DNA from: Urechis unicinctus
Lineage: Eukaryota; Annelida; Polychaeta; Xenopneusta; Urechidae
DNA length: 64,000 nucleotides
Direction of reading: 5' to 3'
Assembly: GCA_034190875.2 (NCBI GenBank)
Contig: CM067343.1
Location: 62,672,751-62,736,750, forward strand
The position numbers and the translations under genes are program-made. This document shows, piece by piece, positions 1 through 12,456 of this stretch; within the stretch, counting starts at the first letter, position 1; every line of letters begins with the position of its first letter. The notes below the pieces were generated by a model. The model was given only the letters and a program-made list of their open reading frames with translations. It did not search any database and was not told where the DNA came from.

Positions 1-292
1 GTATCCAGACCTGGAAACATCTTTGCGAGTGGCCACTGATGCATCATATCCAAACATAAGACTTTGTATGATGGTGTTGATGTGCATGCCCGTTTCCACA
101 GCTACGGCAGAGCGGTCCTTCTCCACGATGAGGAGAGTCAAGACGTACCTCCGCAACACGATGACCACCAAGAGGCTTTCAGGGCTTGGGCTTCTTAACA
201 TTTATCAAGATCGAGATATCAACGCTGAGCACGTAGTGGATGTTTTTGCACATAGAAAAGACCGTCGGCTGGCGTTAGTGTTCAAAGTTTAA
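1..292 (+). mobile_element. hAT transposase, C-terminal dimerisation region (fragment)
   Basis: The reading frame is open from the left edge of the window and stops at 292. It contains the hAT C-terminal dimerisation signature: an STATAERSFSTMRRVKTYLR stretch followed by a rule-matching T-x-x-R-L-S-G-L-G-L-L-N-I segment. This is the region through which hAT transposases of the ZMYM1 / THAP-hAT type form dimers. The catalytic and zinc-finger parts would lie to the left, outside the window, so it cannot be judged whether the element is intact. The 3' part to 690 is non-coding and ends in a terminal inverted repeat. The codon at 23 is only a frame position and not a real start. Confidence 0.82.
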
Positions 293-690
293 ACGTGTGT
301 TGTTGTGTAAAACTGTTTCAGAATGGGAAAAAATCCATAAGATAAACTATGTATACATTTGTGTATTATTTGCTTGTGATGTTTTCCATGTTTAAATCAA
401 ACTATATGTGATATTTGTCCTCAATGCAACTTGTTCATCTGTATATCCTATATATTCGGAGGGAGGCATCTCCACCAAGTATAAATATGTTTTGAATATT
501 CATTGCTCGATCTTGCAGTTTTCCTTTTTTGCTTCAGTTATTATTAACTTAAAACTTGCATTTCAAGTTACCAGATATGCGTCAAATGCCACCAAATCGC
601 ACGAGTAAACAAAAAAAAATTCAGGGGAGGACCCCCGGAACCCCCGCTAAAAATGGGAGTACTTCAAATTGGGTTCCAGCTACGCCCCTG
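293..690 (+). mobile_element. hAT element 3' non-coding region and right terminal inverted repeat
   Basis: AT-rich non-coding sequence follows the transposase stop. It contains a GGGGAGGACCCCCGG block at about 623 and ends at 690 with CCAGCTACGCCCCTG. On the opposite strand this reads CAGGGGCGTAGCTGG, the usual form of hAT terminal inverted repeats. The left terminus lies outside the window. Confidence 0.65.
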
Positions 691-1078
691 GTGAGTGAAT
701 AAGAAGATTAGCGAGTGAGTGAATTAATGAATGAATGAGTGAGTGAATGAGTGAGTGAGTGAGTGAGTGAGTGAGTGAGTGAGTGAGTGAGTGAGTGAGA
801 GTGAGTGAGTGAGTGAGTGAGTGAGTGAGTGAGAAGGTTAGTGAGTGAGTTAATAAGAGAGTGAGTGAGTGAGTGAGTGAGTGAGTGAGTGAGTGAGTGA
901 GTGAGTGAGTGAGTGAGTGAGTGAGTGAGTGAGTGGTTAAGTGAGTGGTTAAGTGAGTGGTAAGCTATGTGAGTGGGTGAATGAGTGATAATGCAAGTGA
1001 GTGAGGGGGTGAATGAGAAGGTATGTGAGTCAAGGAGCGAAGGAGTGAGTGAATGAGTGAGTGAGTGAGTGAACGAAT
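691..1078. repeat. (GTGA)n tetranucleotide satellite
   Basis: Nearly 400 bases of GTGA/GAGT tetranucleotide repeat with a few interruptions (GGTTAAGTGA, TAATAA). It begins directly at the hAT terminus, so the insertion may have hit or seeded the array. No coding sequence is seen. Confidence 0.95.
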
Positions 1079-1723
1079 AAGGTAACAGATTTAGAGAAGC
1101 ATTGATATCTTATTGTTCAAGGAAGTAACCTGAAGATATTTTTTACAGATAGATATATAGGGGTTACTCGACGAATGCTACAAATCAACAGACATATATT
1201 GACAGGTTGTGGGTAGATACAAATGGATTATAAAGATGCTAATCGAGTACGAGCCATTTCACTGACCCCAATATCCACTACGTTTCGACAGAGCGAGATC
1301 TTAAGTTTATTGTAACGGCTTATCCATATTTCAAGAAGCGATGACGTTACTCTTACCAGGAGTGGCCCCACCATCTTGGTTTTCTGGCACTGGCCCCGTG
1401 ATCATTTGGTTAGATATAACAACACTCAATGTGGGAAAACCCTATTGCAGAATATTCCAGGTGTAAAACGGGACTCGAATTCATCTAAAAGTTTGTCTTG
1501 TTACCAGTGTCGGAGTCGTACGTTCCACACGGCCGGTTTTCTTCTCAGGTTACAGGTCACGGTCACGGTCACGCTCAAAACTAATATTCTACTTCACGCG
1601 CTATCTACAATAGCACCAGTCCAGCTTTGGTACACCAGGATGTAGGATCGGGATCCACGCTCGGCGGCCGTGTGTGTGAATCCATGTATCCACGACGCCA
1701 ATACAAGCTCTTTAAGCCGACCA

Positions 1724-4700
1724 ATGGCGGCCAGACATCCGCACAACGAACTGGGTCCACTCCAGCCAACAGACGCTGGTCTCCGCTTCGGATGGGATGA
1801 CCACATCGAGTGTCTCAACACCAGCGCCATACTGGATCTGGGTCGTCAGCTGAGCATTGTGAGTCCCGAGAGAGATTATACGGAACTCGCCTCCAGACTG
1901 GGATATTCTCATAATGACATCCAGTTGATTGATCTCGAAGCAGCTCAAGCACCATACCAAAGAGGAGGATCGGGATATCGCTTGCTGCTAAAATGGGCCG
2001 AGAAGTCAGAGTCAAAGTTGATGGTATTACGGAACGAACTGCGCGATATGGGTCGCATAGACTTGCTCCATCGACTCTACGACATCATGAAGAGTAAGTG
2101 CTTTGGAGTAATGCTTACTGTTAAAGTCGCATCAAGTTTGTTAAAATATCTACCTTTTGTGATACTAATAACAATTAACCCGATACCTGAGTCTTATTCC
2201 TATCTATCCTATGTCCAATACGAGCATATTTGTACCTGTCAAGCCTTCATCATGACACCCCCCCCCCCCACACACACACACACAACCAGTCATCTGGTAA
2301 CAGGGAAATACCCTTATCATGGCGAGTACATTGAAATAACCCTGTCAACTCATGTCTTATCAGAGATGACACATTAGGGGTATCCCTAATGGATATGCAA
2401 AATTTGTTGAAAAAACACATATTGGACAGTAGTTACTCAGCACATAGCCAAATGGTATGTTGTCATCAAATCCAGTAGTTAATCCAAGTCGCTTGAACAA
2501 TTCGTGAGATTATTCTGAAATGACAACGATGTATGTGGGTAGAGTTTTCATTTCACGACCATCGGGTCGTAGTTAGCATTTAAAGGTACGTCTGAATATT
2601 GTAAATGAGGCCTGGGTCTTTGTTAAGTTGACAAGTCGGCTCAAGAAAAAAACTCGTTACGGTTGAAGAGCTACTGATGCTTAAGTGAACACATATCTCT
2701 ACTATGCGACGTCACATAGTTTGTCGAGCTTAAATGAACGGTGCTTCCTTAATCAAAAGAAAAATATAAGTAAACAATCTTGTTGCATCCCATACTCCAA
2801 CCTCACACCAGCAACCTAATAACAAATTTCGGATTCCCTTGAATCGTTTTACTGATAACGTAATAACATGTTAGAACAGCGTTTTAATTGAAATAATGTG
2901 AACCTAAAAGAACGTAGTTGCTGGCTGAATCGTATGGTCGTTGTTTTGGGATCCCAAGCGACTGGTCGTTACGTGCATTGGCACCCAAGTCGATTCATTC
3001 AACGAGCGCGTTCGGCAGTGACCTGTAAAAAATATGTATTCTTATACATGTCACTGTTGTTCGGGGAACACGCTCGTTGAATGAATTGAATTGGGTGCCT
3101 GTGGTTAAGTGCACCTTAAGTTATAGTTCTGGCGTGCTTACTTCCCTGTCGACTCACACTACCACAGAGAAAGTGACGTTACCTCCGTATGCGTTCATGT
3201 CCAATAATGTAGGAGCTTTGGTTTTTAATAAATGAGCTGTTTTACAAAACATCCAGTTTCTATTTTGCTATGCAAAGTTGAAAATATTTTAATCACTTAC
3301 TGAGCAAGATCTTCACCTGTTGTTTGCTGGGAACTGAGAAAGGTATTGTTAGAGAGAGGTGCGAGTTTGTTGGTATTCAACCTATCTACGTTTTATCATA
3401 ACCTACCATCAAATGTGTACCTCAATATCCTTATATATTTATAAGTGTTGTGAATATGATACTTACTGAAGTGCATTACTATGTGTAGACCAACGCGAAT
3501 ATTCGAACTAAAAGTGCGGTCGATGACGAATAGCTAGATAAACGGGCATAAGTGGTGGTGGTGGGGTGGGGGTGTGAGCGGGCTCGTGCTGCCGTGTGGT
3601 ACTGGTCGAAGTGGGGCGGGGAAGAGGCAGAGAATGGGGTGGGGGTGGGTTGTGGCGGGCTCGTGCTACCGTGTGGTACTGGTAGGAGCGAGAGGAATCG
3701 GAATTTGTAACAATTATGTTCTCCATCCTTTGTTCGATTTATCAAGTGCTTAAACTATTTCTCTTGGGCCATCGATTTTGCCTACAAGAATATGCTTAGT
3801 TGAAAACTTAAGCAGTATGATATAAGGCTTATGAACTCATATGCTTTTAAGTATAAGCAGTATGATATAAGGCTTATGAGCTCATCTGCTTTTAAGTATA
3901 AGCAGTATGATATAAGGCTTGTGAACTTATCTGCTTTTAAGTATGAGCAGTATGATATAAGGCTTATGAACTTGTCTACTTTTAAGTATAAGCAGTATGA
4001 TATAAGGCTTATGAACTCATCTGCTTTTAAGTAAAAGCAGTATGATATAAGGCTTATGAACTCCTCTGCTTTTAAGTATAAGCAGTATGATATAAGGCTT
4101 ATGAACTCATCTGCTTTTAAGTATAAACAGTATGATAAAAGGCTTATGAACTCATCCCTGAATATTGTATTTTCACTTGGCTTATGTCAATATTGCTTTG
4201 GCGAAGAAGTACTTGTGGTACTGGCCTTCTCTCAATGAACTGAAATTCCGTTCTATGCATTGTTAAGCTGGGTGATTGGAACCGGTTTCGCTTTTTAGGT
4301 ATTTTACTACTTGTGATTATTCCCTTGGAAGCTAAGCGTCATGGTTAATCCCAGCGGTGAGAATCCCTCAAACCTATGGCATCCGGTCTGCATCTCCTCT
4401 TTAATCGGGTGGATATTTCGATAAACGTCACCGCTCTTTGTTGGTTTATTTTGATAAAGAAGCTGAAATTGTTTACGTCATGCATAACATAAATGAACTG
4501 GGGATTCTAATGTTAAGCGAATACAACACAGAATGGTAATTCAAATGTTGACTCGGCGGTATCAACTGATAGGGAGCAAACCATTACCTGTGGGATCTGC
4601 TGCTGAGTCGTATGGCTTAGTTTTGTAACTCGATCCTAAAATGTTAGGACAGGGTTAACTTGGTCTCTAACATTGACGGGCATGCACAGGGTGTGATGAA

Positions 4701-7700
4701 TGACAGCGATGAGTAAACGCCACCTTTAACGTGCTACGTCCTAACACAAGCTCCAAACAACAGGTCACAAGTCCCACAAACCTGAGTTTATTTCCATTCC
4801 ATAGAGTATGGAAACTATGCATTAGAAAAGACATCACACCGATGCAACTACATAATTCCACCAATCGCAATTGAGCTGGCGCATGGTGACAAAACGGACG
4901 ATGCGATCGTTAGTCATGGACAGCTATAACAGAGCATGCCTCACTCCATTTAGAACTATTTTCATCGAGTCAAATAGTCGTCGATGCCAGTAACCGAATA
5001 AGGACCTCAATGGTTTATTCCCGCTTGTCAGTAGAAGTAACTCTGATGAAAGATATCATTTTCATCGTTTTTTAAGTGCTCAATCGCTGAATGATCGAGT
5101 TTGGAGAAGCCACGTGTTGGGGAGGTTAATGGTGGCCTTTAAATCACCTCATTACCCCCTCAACCCCCTTTCCCCATCTCCAACAACCACCCATGGTTCT
5201 GTCGCCAATAAGGAACCCTAAAAGAGGGACATGGTCAAGCCTTAGCAGTATGTTTAGTGCCAATGTTATAAACCAGACGAACAGCACCCTGTTCTACCCC
5301 ACTCCATTCTCAACCACCTCACTCACTCCCTGTACTTCTGATTTTGTCCAATGTTACTCGAAGTGATGTCTGATTTATGTACGATGGGGTTCAGACGAGC
5401 ACAAAGCAACAATCGTTCTGTATCAAGCGAATAGGGTGGAAGAAATGCACTTACTGGTTCGCGGCAGAATCACTCTTGGGGAACTGTTGTACCCTCATCT
5501 AACGGCTAGGAACTTGACGATGAACGCCTTCCGGTTACAGAACCAGGGTTCATTGACCTGGAACAACGCCCCCTGGTGGGACGTACCTGCCTATGAGTTG
5601 CAGGTTAGTTCTGATCACTAAAGTTGCTCTTTTCTGTAATTTAACACACGTCATTTGAAGGTGATCAACTTCGTTGAATAGGGACATATTGTTTTATATT
5701 GATTCTATTACCAATAAAGAGTTGATCGAGATAAAGCAAAACCCAGAACGATGTATTATTAATCAAAACAAAGAGATCGAAAGAAAGTGATTCATTAAAT
5801 GCACATAACGCCACGGATATTTGTCACTCTATTTTCTGGGCCTACTCTGTTTGTTTGCACAGGGTCAATTGATTAGTCTCTGCTATCGTGTAAGTATTGA
5901 TAAGTTCTTAAGTTTATTGCATTTGTCTGCATTATTAAGTCTTCCTCATGACGATGTGATTCCTATCAAAAACATGTCTGACAATTTCTGTTAAACCGAT
6001 TTCTCATCATATTAGACCCGTTCAGGATCCGTGAATACCATAGGATCACCCTGCCCTGGATTACTGGACGGAGTTCGTCCAAGAAGCTGGTCGCAGAGAC
6101 TTAGCGGTGCAAGTGACACCTCCGATAACCGGGACTCGGGTTATTCCGAAAGTGAACGTAAGCAGTTCGTGGTCGACGAACTTAGCCAAACCAGCTCCCT
6201 TACACACATGCCAACATCTGTTGAAGATTTGTCGAATATCGGGAGTCCTCCACTCGTCGACGCAACAGCACATCGGAGCGTCCATGGAAAGCGTTATGGA
6301 GTGACGTCATACATAATGAATGTAACGCGTACCCCAGAAGAGCATGAATGTGAATGGAATGATAATCAATTGGGAGTTCCTTGTTGCGGGTCGGACATAA
6401 TCACGCCTCAGCATCGACGGAACTCGTCTCCCATGTTGCCGTCGTCCTCAGCGGACTCGAACAAGTTGCACCCCACACAAGCCTTTGTCAACCCATCAGA
6501 TTATTCGCGTTTCCTATCGACCGGCCACTATCGGGACGAGAATGGAACGCCTGACAGTCCTGCAGCTGTGCGTATGGCAACTAGGGACCTAGCAGCTGAG
6601 TGCCGCACGCCTGACCAACAGCACACCGACGGAGGCCACGCTCCACACGATGATACACTCGACAACTCTGAGTACTTCACAAGCCAGAGCCTAACTAGTG
6701 AGTACTGTACATCCGACAACCAACCTACTGAATTCGATGCACGTGCAAACTCATCTACAGAGAACCGCACGGCACAGAACCAATCTATGCCCCTAAACCC
6801 AACTTCAGAAAGTTCCTCGCTCGAGAACCAAGCCACAGCAAGTCCCTCGAGCGAGAACCAAGCCACAGCATGTTCCTCGAGCGAGAACCAAGCCACAGAA
6901 AGATTCTCGAGCGAGAACCAAGCCACAGCAAGTCCCTCGTGCGAGAACCAAGCCACAGAATGTTCCTCGAGCGAGAACCAAGCCTCAACAAGTTCCTCGA
7001 GCGAGAACCAGGACACAGCGAGTTCCTTGTTCGAGAACCAAGCCACATCGAGTTCCGCGAGCGAAAACCGAGCCACAGCAAGTTCCACGCTCGAGAACCA
7101 AGCCACAGCGAGTTCCTTACTCAAGAACCAAGCCACAACGTCTCATACGGTCGAGGACCAAGCCACAGCGTCTTTCACGGTCGAGGACCAAGCCACGAAA
7201 AATTACACTGTCGAGAATCACAATATAGATCCAACAAAGCCCGGAACTGCAATGTCAGAGAATCCATTCCACAGAAATGGAGATAAACGCCAGACCGATG
7301 ATCGCGCCATAGACCCGCTGCGGATACAGGCTGCCCACAAAGACATACTCGACAACCTGGATGCAGAAGAAAAAGTTATTGAGCAAACAGGATCCGGTGT
7401 TGATATGATGATGACGATGGGCGATACTGAGACTCAAGAGGTTGAAGAGGATAGCTTCGTCTTCGCCGTGGACGACGACGAGGAGCTACCGGGCTGGTAC
7501 CCCGGCATAAAGGACAACCAGCGAATGGCAAGTCGAACTTCCTGTGATCGAATTATTCAATTGAGCAACAAGCTTACAATCATGGCTGATCTATCGGAAA
7601 TAATATCACAATTCATAACAATTAACAATTTGTTTACCGCTGTTGCCTGCATATAAATCTGACATCGCTTTATTCAGCCCTTTATATTGTTTATTTATGT

Positions 7701-8531
7701 GAAACGCTACATTGCATGTATTTATATTCTATTGTGAATCAAATCAGACTTACTCCAATGTGCATCCCAGACTTAAGCTTCCATTCAATGTGACTAAATT
7801 ATCTCCAACTTAATGTAAATCATTAACTCAGCGAGTACTAATCTGGAACTATTTTTCACATGCGTTTCCTGATGTAGCTCCTATCGAGACCCACGATGCT
7901 TATGGCCAAAGGCGCTCGGTTCCCGATGCCAAGCTTCCGAACGAAGGCTTGGCATCGGGAACCGAGCGCCTATGGTTATTGCGTATATACTTTTTGCATG
8001 TGCTTTGTAGGTGATGGCAACGATGAAGGACGCATTGCAGCATAACGGCGCGTACATCCTTCGCAAGTGCTGCAGTGGTCTGGAGCAGTACATCAAAGGA
8101 ACGGGCATCGCACTCAGTGTTGTGTACGTTTGTAGTCCGTGTTGGATGTTTTTTTTATTCGTGTTATAATATCACGGTTATGTGTGTGTGTGCTTGGCGG
8201 ATGGGACAAGATATTTTACAAATCACAAAAATGTGCTTCTGAACTGCTTTCATGTAAACCCCGCATCAACTACAAGGAAATCTCTTACACAATTGTTAGT
8301 TCCAATAAATTTATGGATGCCTCTATGTCCTCCACATACAGGCATTGCGGACGCATTCACCATTTCCACATCGCCCGGAAGTGGAAATGCAAGCAGATGC
8401 AGTACTATGTGAAGGCGGGAAAGTTTCGCGCGGCTTCGTTAAGTGATTTGGTTAGTTACTATCACCAGCATCCCCTGCCTCACCACGCAGATATCGTACT
8501 CACTAAACCTGTAGAGGAGACCTCCTGCTGA
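1724..8531 (+). CDS. Death domain / RBD-like / SH2 adaptor, paralog 1
   Basis: Six exons: 1724-2093, 5395-5603, 5863-5889, 6016-7527, 8011-8123, 8342-8531; phases join and give 806 codons plus stop. Residues about 20-122 are a Death domain resembling MyD88 (FGWDDHIECL, ELASRLGYSHNDIQLI, LLLKWAEK, GRIDLLHRL). Residues 124-202 resemble a Raf Ras-binding domain (LLVRGRITLGELL, LTARNL, FRLQ). Residues 203-706 are a Ser/Thr-rich linker with a DSGY motif and a 30-bp coding repeat. Residues 707-806 are an SH2 domain (NGAYILRK with the FLVR-type arginine, GRIHHFHIA, SLSDLVSYYHQHPLP), and the chain ends EETSC. The start was chosen because MAARH aligns with MAEGG and MAGRF of the paralogs. Intron 4 uses a GC donor at 7528. 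Probably a cytoplasmic signalling adaptor; partners are unknown. The domain order is seen in the sequence; the function is inferred. Confidence 0.85.
2980..3099. repeat. Hairpin element, about 45-bp inverted arms
   Basis: The arms 2980-3023 and 3050-3099 are imperfect inverted copies (GATTCATTCAACGAGCGCG against CGCTCGTTGAATGAATTGAA, flanked by GGCACCC and GGGTGCC). The loop is AT-rich. This looks like a small MITE or foldback element in intron 1 of paralog 1. Related arm sequence recurs at 12170-12213 and 26471-26514. Confidence 0.7.
3795..4157. repeat. 45-bp minisatellite, about 8 copies
   Basis: Tandem 45-bp units with the core AAGCAGTATGATATAAGGC followed by TTATGAACTCATCTGC. Because 45 is a multiple of three the array reads through as a 15-residue peptide repeat, but it lies in intron 1 of paralog 1 and is not thought to be translated. 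Confidence 0.93.
4158..5394. other. Intron 1 of paralog 1, distal part
   Basis: Unique intronic sequence between the 45-bp array and exon 2. I see no open frame with recognisable similarity and no RNA gene. The acceptor is the CAG at 5392-5394. Confidence 0.6.
6808..7224 (+). repeat. 30-bp coding minisatellite in the paralog 1 linker
   Basis: About 14 copies of a 30-bp unit (core GCGAGAACCAAGCCACAGC) translate to a 10-residue SSSENQATAS repeat. The last units drift to TVEDQATASF and TVENHN. The frame is never broken and the array lies between the Death/RBD-like half and the SH2 half, so it is a low-complexity spacer. The same periodicity holds two other frames open; those are shadows. Confidence 0.93.
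7910..7971. repeat. Perfect 25-bp inverted repeat with 12-nt loop
   Basis: 7910-7934 (starting AGGCGCTCGGTTCCCGATGC) is the exact reverse complement of 7947-7971, and the loop is TTCCGAACGAAG. It lies within the GC-AG intron 4 of paralog 1, about 40 nt upstream of the exon 5 acceptor at 8010, so the RNA could fold into a strong hairpin next to the branch-point region. It is GC-rich, unlike the intron around it. Confidence 0.92.
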
Positions 8532-8909
8532 CCCCACTACTAATGAGGTTTGGAAATGCACCTGCACTTCTTGGACAATAGTGTGATGACGATGTACGTG
8601 CTGAGGATGGCATACAAGTGATGTATACATGTTTGCTCTACGAAACGTTTATTCAGGAAAGTGTTTGAAATGAAAAATGCGTAATTCGATTTGATATGAT
8701 CTTGTACATCTATGGATTTCGATATTGCTCAATGTCAGGCAGTATAATCATTGTCAGCATTAGTTAATTGCTATGATTCTCGTATGAAAATGCGTATCGT
8801 TAATTTGGCTGCCGTTATTGTATAAAACTTTTTTTATCTCATACATTCCAGTGCGATCTAAATAGTAAATGTCCTCTTGTGTTGTTGTTATTAGAGGCTT
8901 GAACGATTA

Positions 8910-8915
8910 AATAAA
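8910..8915 (+). other. AATAAA polyadenylation signal, paralog 1
   Basis: AATAAA lies about 380 nt after the stop codon of paralog 1, before the (TA)n array. It is the only canonical signal I noticed between the stop and the next gene. Confidence 0.45.
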
Positions 8916-8994
8916 TAATTCTAGGCCCTGGTCGCTTTTTTATTAACTTTTTATTGAAAGGATGAATATATATATACTTATATATACACACATG

Positions 8995-9096
<102 letters not shown>

Positions 9097-9747
9097 CTAC
9101 TCCTCTGCCATCCATATTTGCCTGTCTATCTTCCTATCTTATTTAAATGCATAAACTCTATCACCACCCTCACCCACCATAAACAACCTAACCCCGCGCC
9201 CTCCTAGTTTAAAGGAACCGGTCCGAGTCACGTATGCTAATCAACGAGCTGATTTGCTTTTAAATCGCTGCTCGGTATTCCCCAACGTTTCGGGATTCCC
9301 CAAAGTATGACGTCTCAGGAGCTAAGACGGGGCTCCGAAATTGTTTGATGGTTCAAATACGCCGAGCCCAACACTCTATCTGCAATTTTTATTGATAGTA
9401 CGTATAAGGGTCTATACGCCTCATAGAAATGGTAAATATGTGTTTTTAACAGCCGTTCTACCAGGTGCTTCCGTACAATAGAATTTTTTTTATATGGCAT
9501 CAAAATTCCCCTCTCAACTACTCAATTTTCTTAAATGCTGAGATCATGTTGTTGAGAAGGAAGTGAATCGGTGCATATAAAGCCTCGTTGTGGTAGTAGG
9601 AGGTTGTGTAATCACGACGCCGATTAGTGAAATATAGTTACGAGCATACCTATATCGGTCAGCAGTTATGGCGGGTAAAGATGAGTGAGTATTGTATTTA
9701 GAACAAAATACTCTCAGTTTATACTGTCGTTTACCAATACGTTAAAC

Positions 9748-11913
9748 ATGGCGGAAGGCGGCAATGTTCACAGCCAAAAAGACTCCCGTGAATTATTGGA
9801 AACGGAATGGTGCTTTAAATGGAATGACCGCGTCCAAATACTTCCTGCTAGTACAGTGAATTCTATCTGCAATCTTCTGAGAGATCAAGACATGGAAAAA
9901 CTTGCTGATTATCTCGGTCTCAGCGTCCAAGATATACAGCAACTCGAGACGAAATACCCTGAAAAGGATAAACGAGCTTGCGGTTTAATTAACGAGTGGG
10001 CCGAAAAACCAAGTTCTACTGCGAGGATTTTGAAGGATGCCCTTGCTACCACGAATCGTGAAGATCTTGTAAAACTTTTGATTTCCTTCATGAAATGTAA
10101 GTAAAGTCATTACAGGTTTCGAAATTCAAAAAAATGTTACCATACAAATATTGAAATGGTTGGCCTGTGATTATTTAACGATATTCTCTTAAATCTGTGA
10201 GACAAAACAAGATAATGAGGGGTTCATTCCGGTACTGTCATCGTCGAATGTTGGCCTCAGGTATTCAATGTCCTGCCTTTCTTGACAAAACCAGCCCACC
10301 CGCCAGGGCATGGTCAGAGGTAGGGTTAGGCCACCCACGGGTGCGCGTGAGCTCCAACTGTAGATGTTGTTACAAATGTATGACTCCTGCTGACTGTAGA
10401 CGAACACAGCGTTACCGTTGTACTTCATGAGGAAATGTCCAACGGCACACTGCATGAGATTGATGTGATCCATGCCAGGGTTATCGGAAAGTCAACCCTG
10501 GGAACTGTACTGACGCGCCAACTTACCGCCAGGGGCTACTCTCCGCAGCAGCTGCGTATGAACAGCCAGGGTTTGCAGCACGAGTGGTGGCATATTCTCA
10601 CCTATCAAGTCACAGTTAGTTCTGAATTCCTGACAAATGTGTGCAATTAACAGCAATAATAATCAGATTTGACGAAGGCAGCTAGCAAATCGTAACTTTG
10701 CTATCACCTTGTTCACAGGGCCGACAGATAGATCTTGTTGTACGTCCGAGCCTTACGGTGAGATGTCTCAACTTAGTATATGTTCCTGTACAGATGTCCA
10801 TATAAAAGTACATATCAAAGCAGAAATCTTAAACAAGTTATAGAATAAACTCAGCAAATTCTCTCAACATTCAAGTCCCACTGAATTGTCATTGGGCGAA
10901 TATATATATTGACAGTACACCAAAGAACTCTTCATTATTAAAGAGCGATCATTTTTTTATGATTGTGTATTTAGGATAATGAGTGCAGCCGTAAGGATTT
11001 CACGGACGCCCGTGCGCAGTCCTTAGCCTTGTCGTCTACGTCAAGCGACACGCCCGATCCTATCTCAGTGGAAGATGCCTCTAGCAGCGAGGAACAGCAG
11101 CCGGCAATCATGCGGTCAGTGAAAGGGAGGTCAGGACGCAACAGCCAGGATGGACCCCACACTTCTACAGCTGTATCTAGCGTGGCTTCTAGCGGCGTCT
11201 ACTCAGCGGGCTCCCTTCTGTCGGTGGCTTCCTGCGGGGTTTATGACAGAGCGGCACTTTCTCGACTGTTATCGCTGATCAGTGCCATGGATGATGGGGC
11301 ATCTCGTGATCACATCCAGGAGGTGACGGCTGGCATGGGCAGTCTGTCATTGGCTATCGACGATCATTCGCTGCCGACATTACCCAGAAACCGCAACGAG
11401 GTCAACTTTATGACGTCATCGAAAGAACAACTCATGTTCGCTTTGTCGGCGAGATACACATATTCAAATGGGGTTGACATTGTTTTGTTTTCTTTTTAAT
11501 CTAGGTTCTCGGAAGGATGGATGGTTTTCTGGAGCGTGACGGATCGTATATTCTGTGGCAGTTGTCGAGTGACCATCTTAATATGCTTCTCCTAAGTGTC
11601 GTGTAAGCAGAGTGTCTCCTTCACATGGGTTTGCAACGTCACTGTTCAGATCCATAAATCAACTCTTGGCTGTCAATGAAAAAAAATAACCCTTGCAAAC
11701 TTTGTTTAAAACAGATATCAGAAAAGCACAATTCACTTCCCGGTTGCCAGTGAGAAAATATCAGACCAAGATTACTTTTGCCTTGCACAAGATACTTACA
11801 GGGCGATTTCGCTGAGTGACCTGATTTCCCATTATCACGACCAACCTCTCCCTCACAGGAGGATTGACCCCACACTGGTCCTTACACAACTCATCCAGGA
11901 ATCTTCATGCTGA
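9748..11913 (+). CDS. Death domain / RBD-like / SH2 adaptor, paralog 2
   Basis: Six exons: 9748-10096, 10400-10614, 10719-10757, 10975-11400, 11505-11602, 11715-11913; 441 codons plus stop, with all intron phases as in paralog 1. The Death domain (about residues 12-115; KLADYLGLSVQDIQQLETK, GLINEWAEKP, NREDLVKLL) is strongly MyD88-like. The RBD-like fold spans residues 117-201 (SVTVVLHEEMSNG, VIGKSTLGTVL, QLTARGY, then GRQIDLVVRP from the microexon). The linker of 142 residues is Ser-rich, lacks the 30-bp repeat and ends with SLSLAIDDHSLPTLP. The SH2 domain spans 344-441, but GSYILWQ has Trp where the FLVR arginine should be. The C-terminus is QESSC. The donor at 11401 (GTCAAC) is weak and was placed by homology with paralog 3. 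It starts 1.2 kb after paralog 1, so a tandem duplicate. Confidence 0.85.
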
Positions 11914-12057
11914 ACGGCGAGGACAATGAAGGCGATTTCAGGGCTGCTTAGGAAGAGCGGTGTCGTTATTGCTTCTAAACCATGGCCGGCCGCGTGAAAA
12001 AAACTGTTATATGCCTCATGAGGTTATATGAATTTGTCGATGTTGCCCTTTTTAAGT

Positions 12058-12063
12058 AATAAA
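12058..12063 (+). other. AATAAA polyadenylation signal, paralog 2
   Basis: AATAAA about 145 nt after the stop codon of paralog 2, followed by an A-rich stretch. Confidence 0.6.
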
Positions 12064-12169
12064 AAGAAAAAAACATAAACATCACGATTGAGTCGCAAGT
12101 CTCTTCGGATTCCAGTAGCATCTGTTCAGCATTATATCGCTAAATCTAATAAACAGATTCTTGGAACGC

Positions 12170-12213
12170 GAACACTGCCGAACGCGGTCGCTGAATGAAT
12201 TGACTGAGTACCC
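12170..12213. repeat. Copy of the hairpin-arm motif
   Basis: GAACACTGCCGAACGCG and GCTGAATGAATTGACTGAG match one arm of the hairpin at 2980-3099. It lies between paralog 2 and the tRNA gene and is probably a degraded single arm. The rest of 12214-12456 shows nothing recognisable. Confidence 0.55.
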
Positions 12214-12456
12214 GGGACAAGGGCAAATGCACCCCCACCCTACGCCGAGTTGGTACTAAAAATAGAAGATATAGCCTTGCTCAAGTGATGCGTGATGCAC
12301 CAAATTTGATAGAATGGACTTGGGAATTGAACCAACAACCTGTAGAAAAGTAAAGAGAATATGACAAACACACAGTAGACGGGGTAGACAGAGGTGGGGG
12401 GAAAAATTGACGAAAAGGACTTATATATCTAGGTTTTTAGCTAACGCAACTCCAAG

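Noticed and set aside
1670..1723. Upstream extension of the paralog 1 frame
   Set aside because: It starts at GTG and does not align with the other two paralogs, whose proteins begin MAEGG and MAGRF; ATG at 1724 matches them.
3831..4238. Frame with 15-residue repeats ending YKQYDIRLMNSS
   Set aside because: Intronic 45-bp minisatellite; two frames broken by a stop and no start context.
6528..7136. Long antisense frame of about 200 codons over the paralog 1 linker
   Set aside because: It exists only because the 30-bp coding repeat has a period that is a multiple of three; the peptide (FSLEELVEAW type) is the shadow of the real frame.
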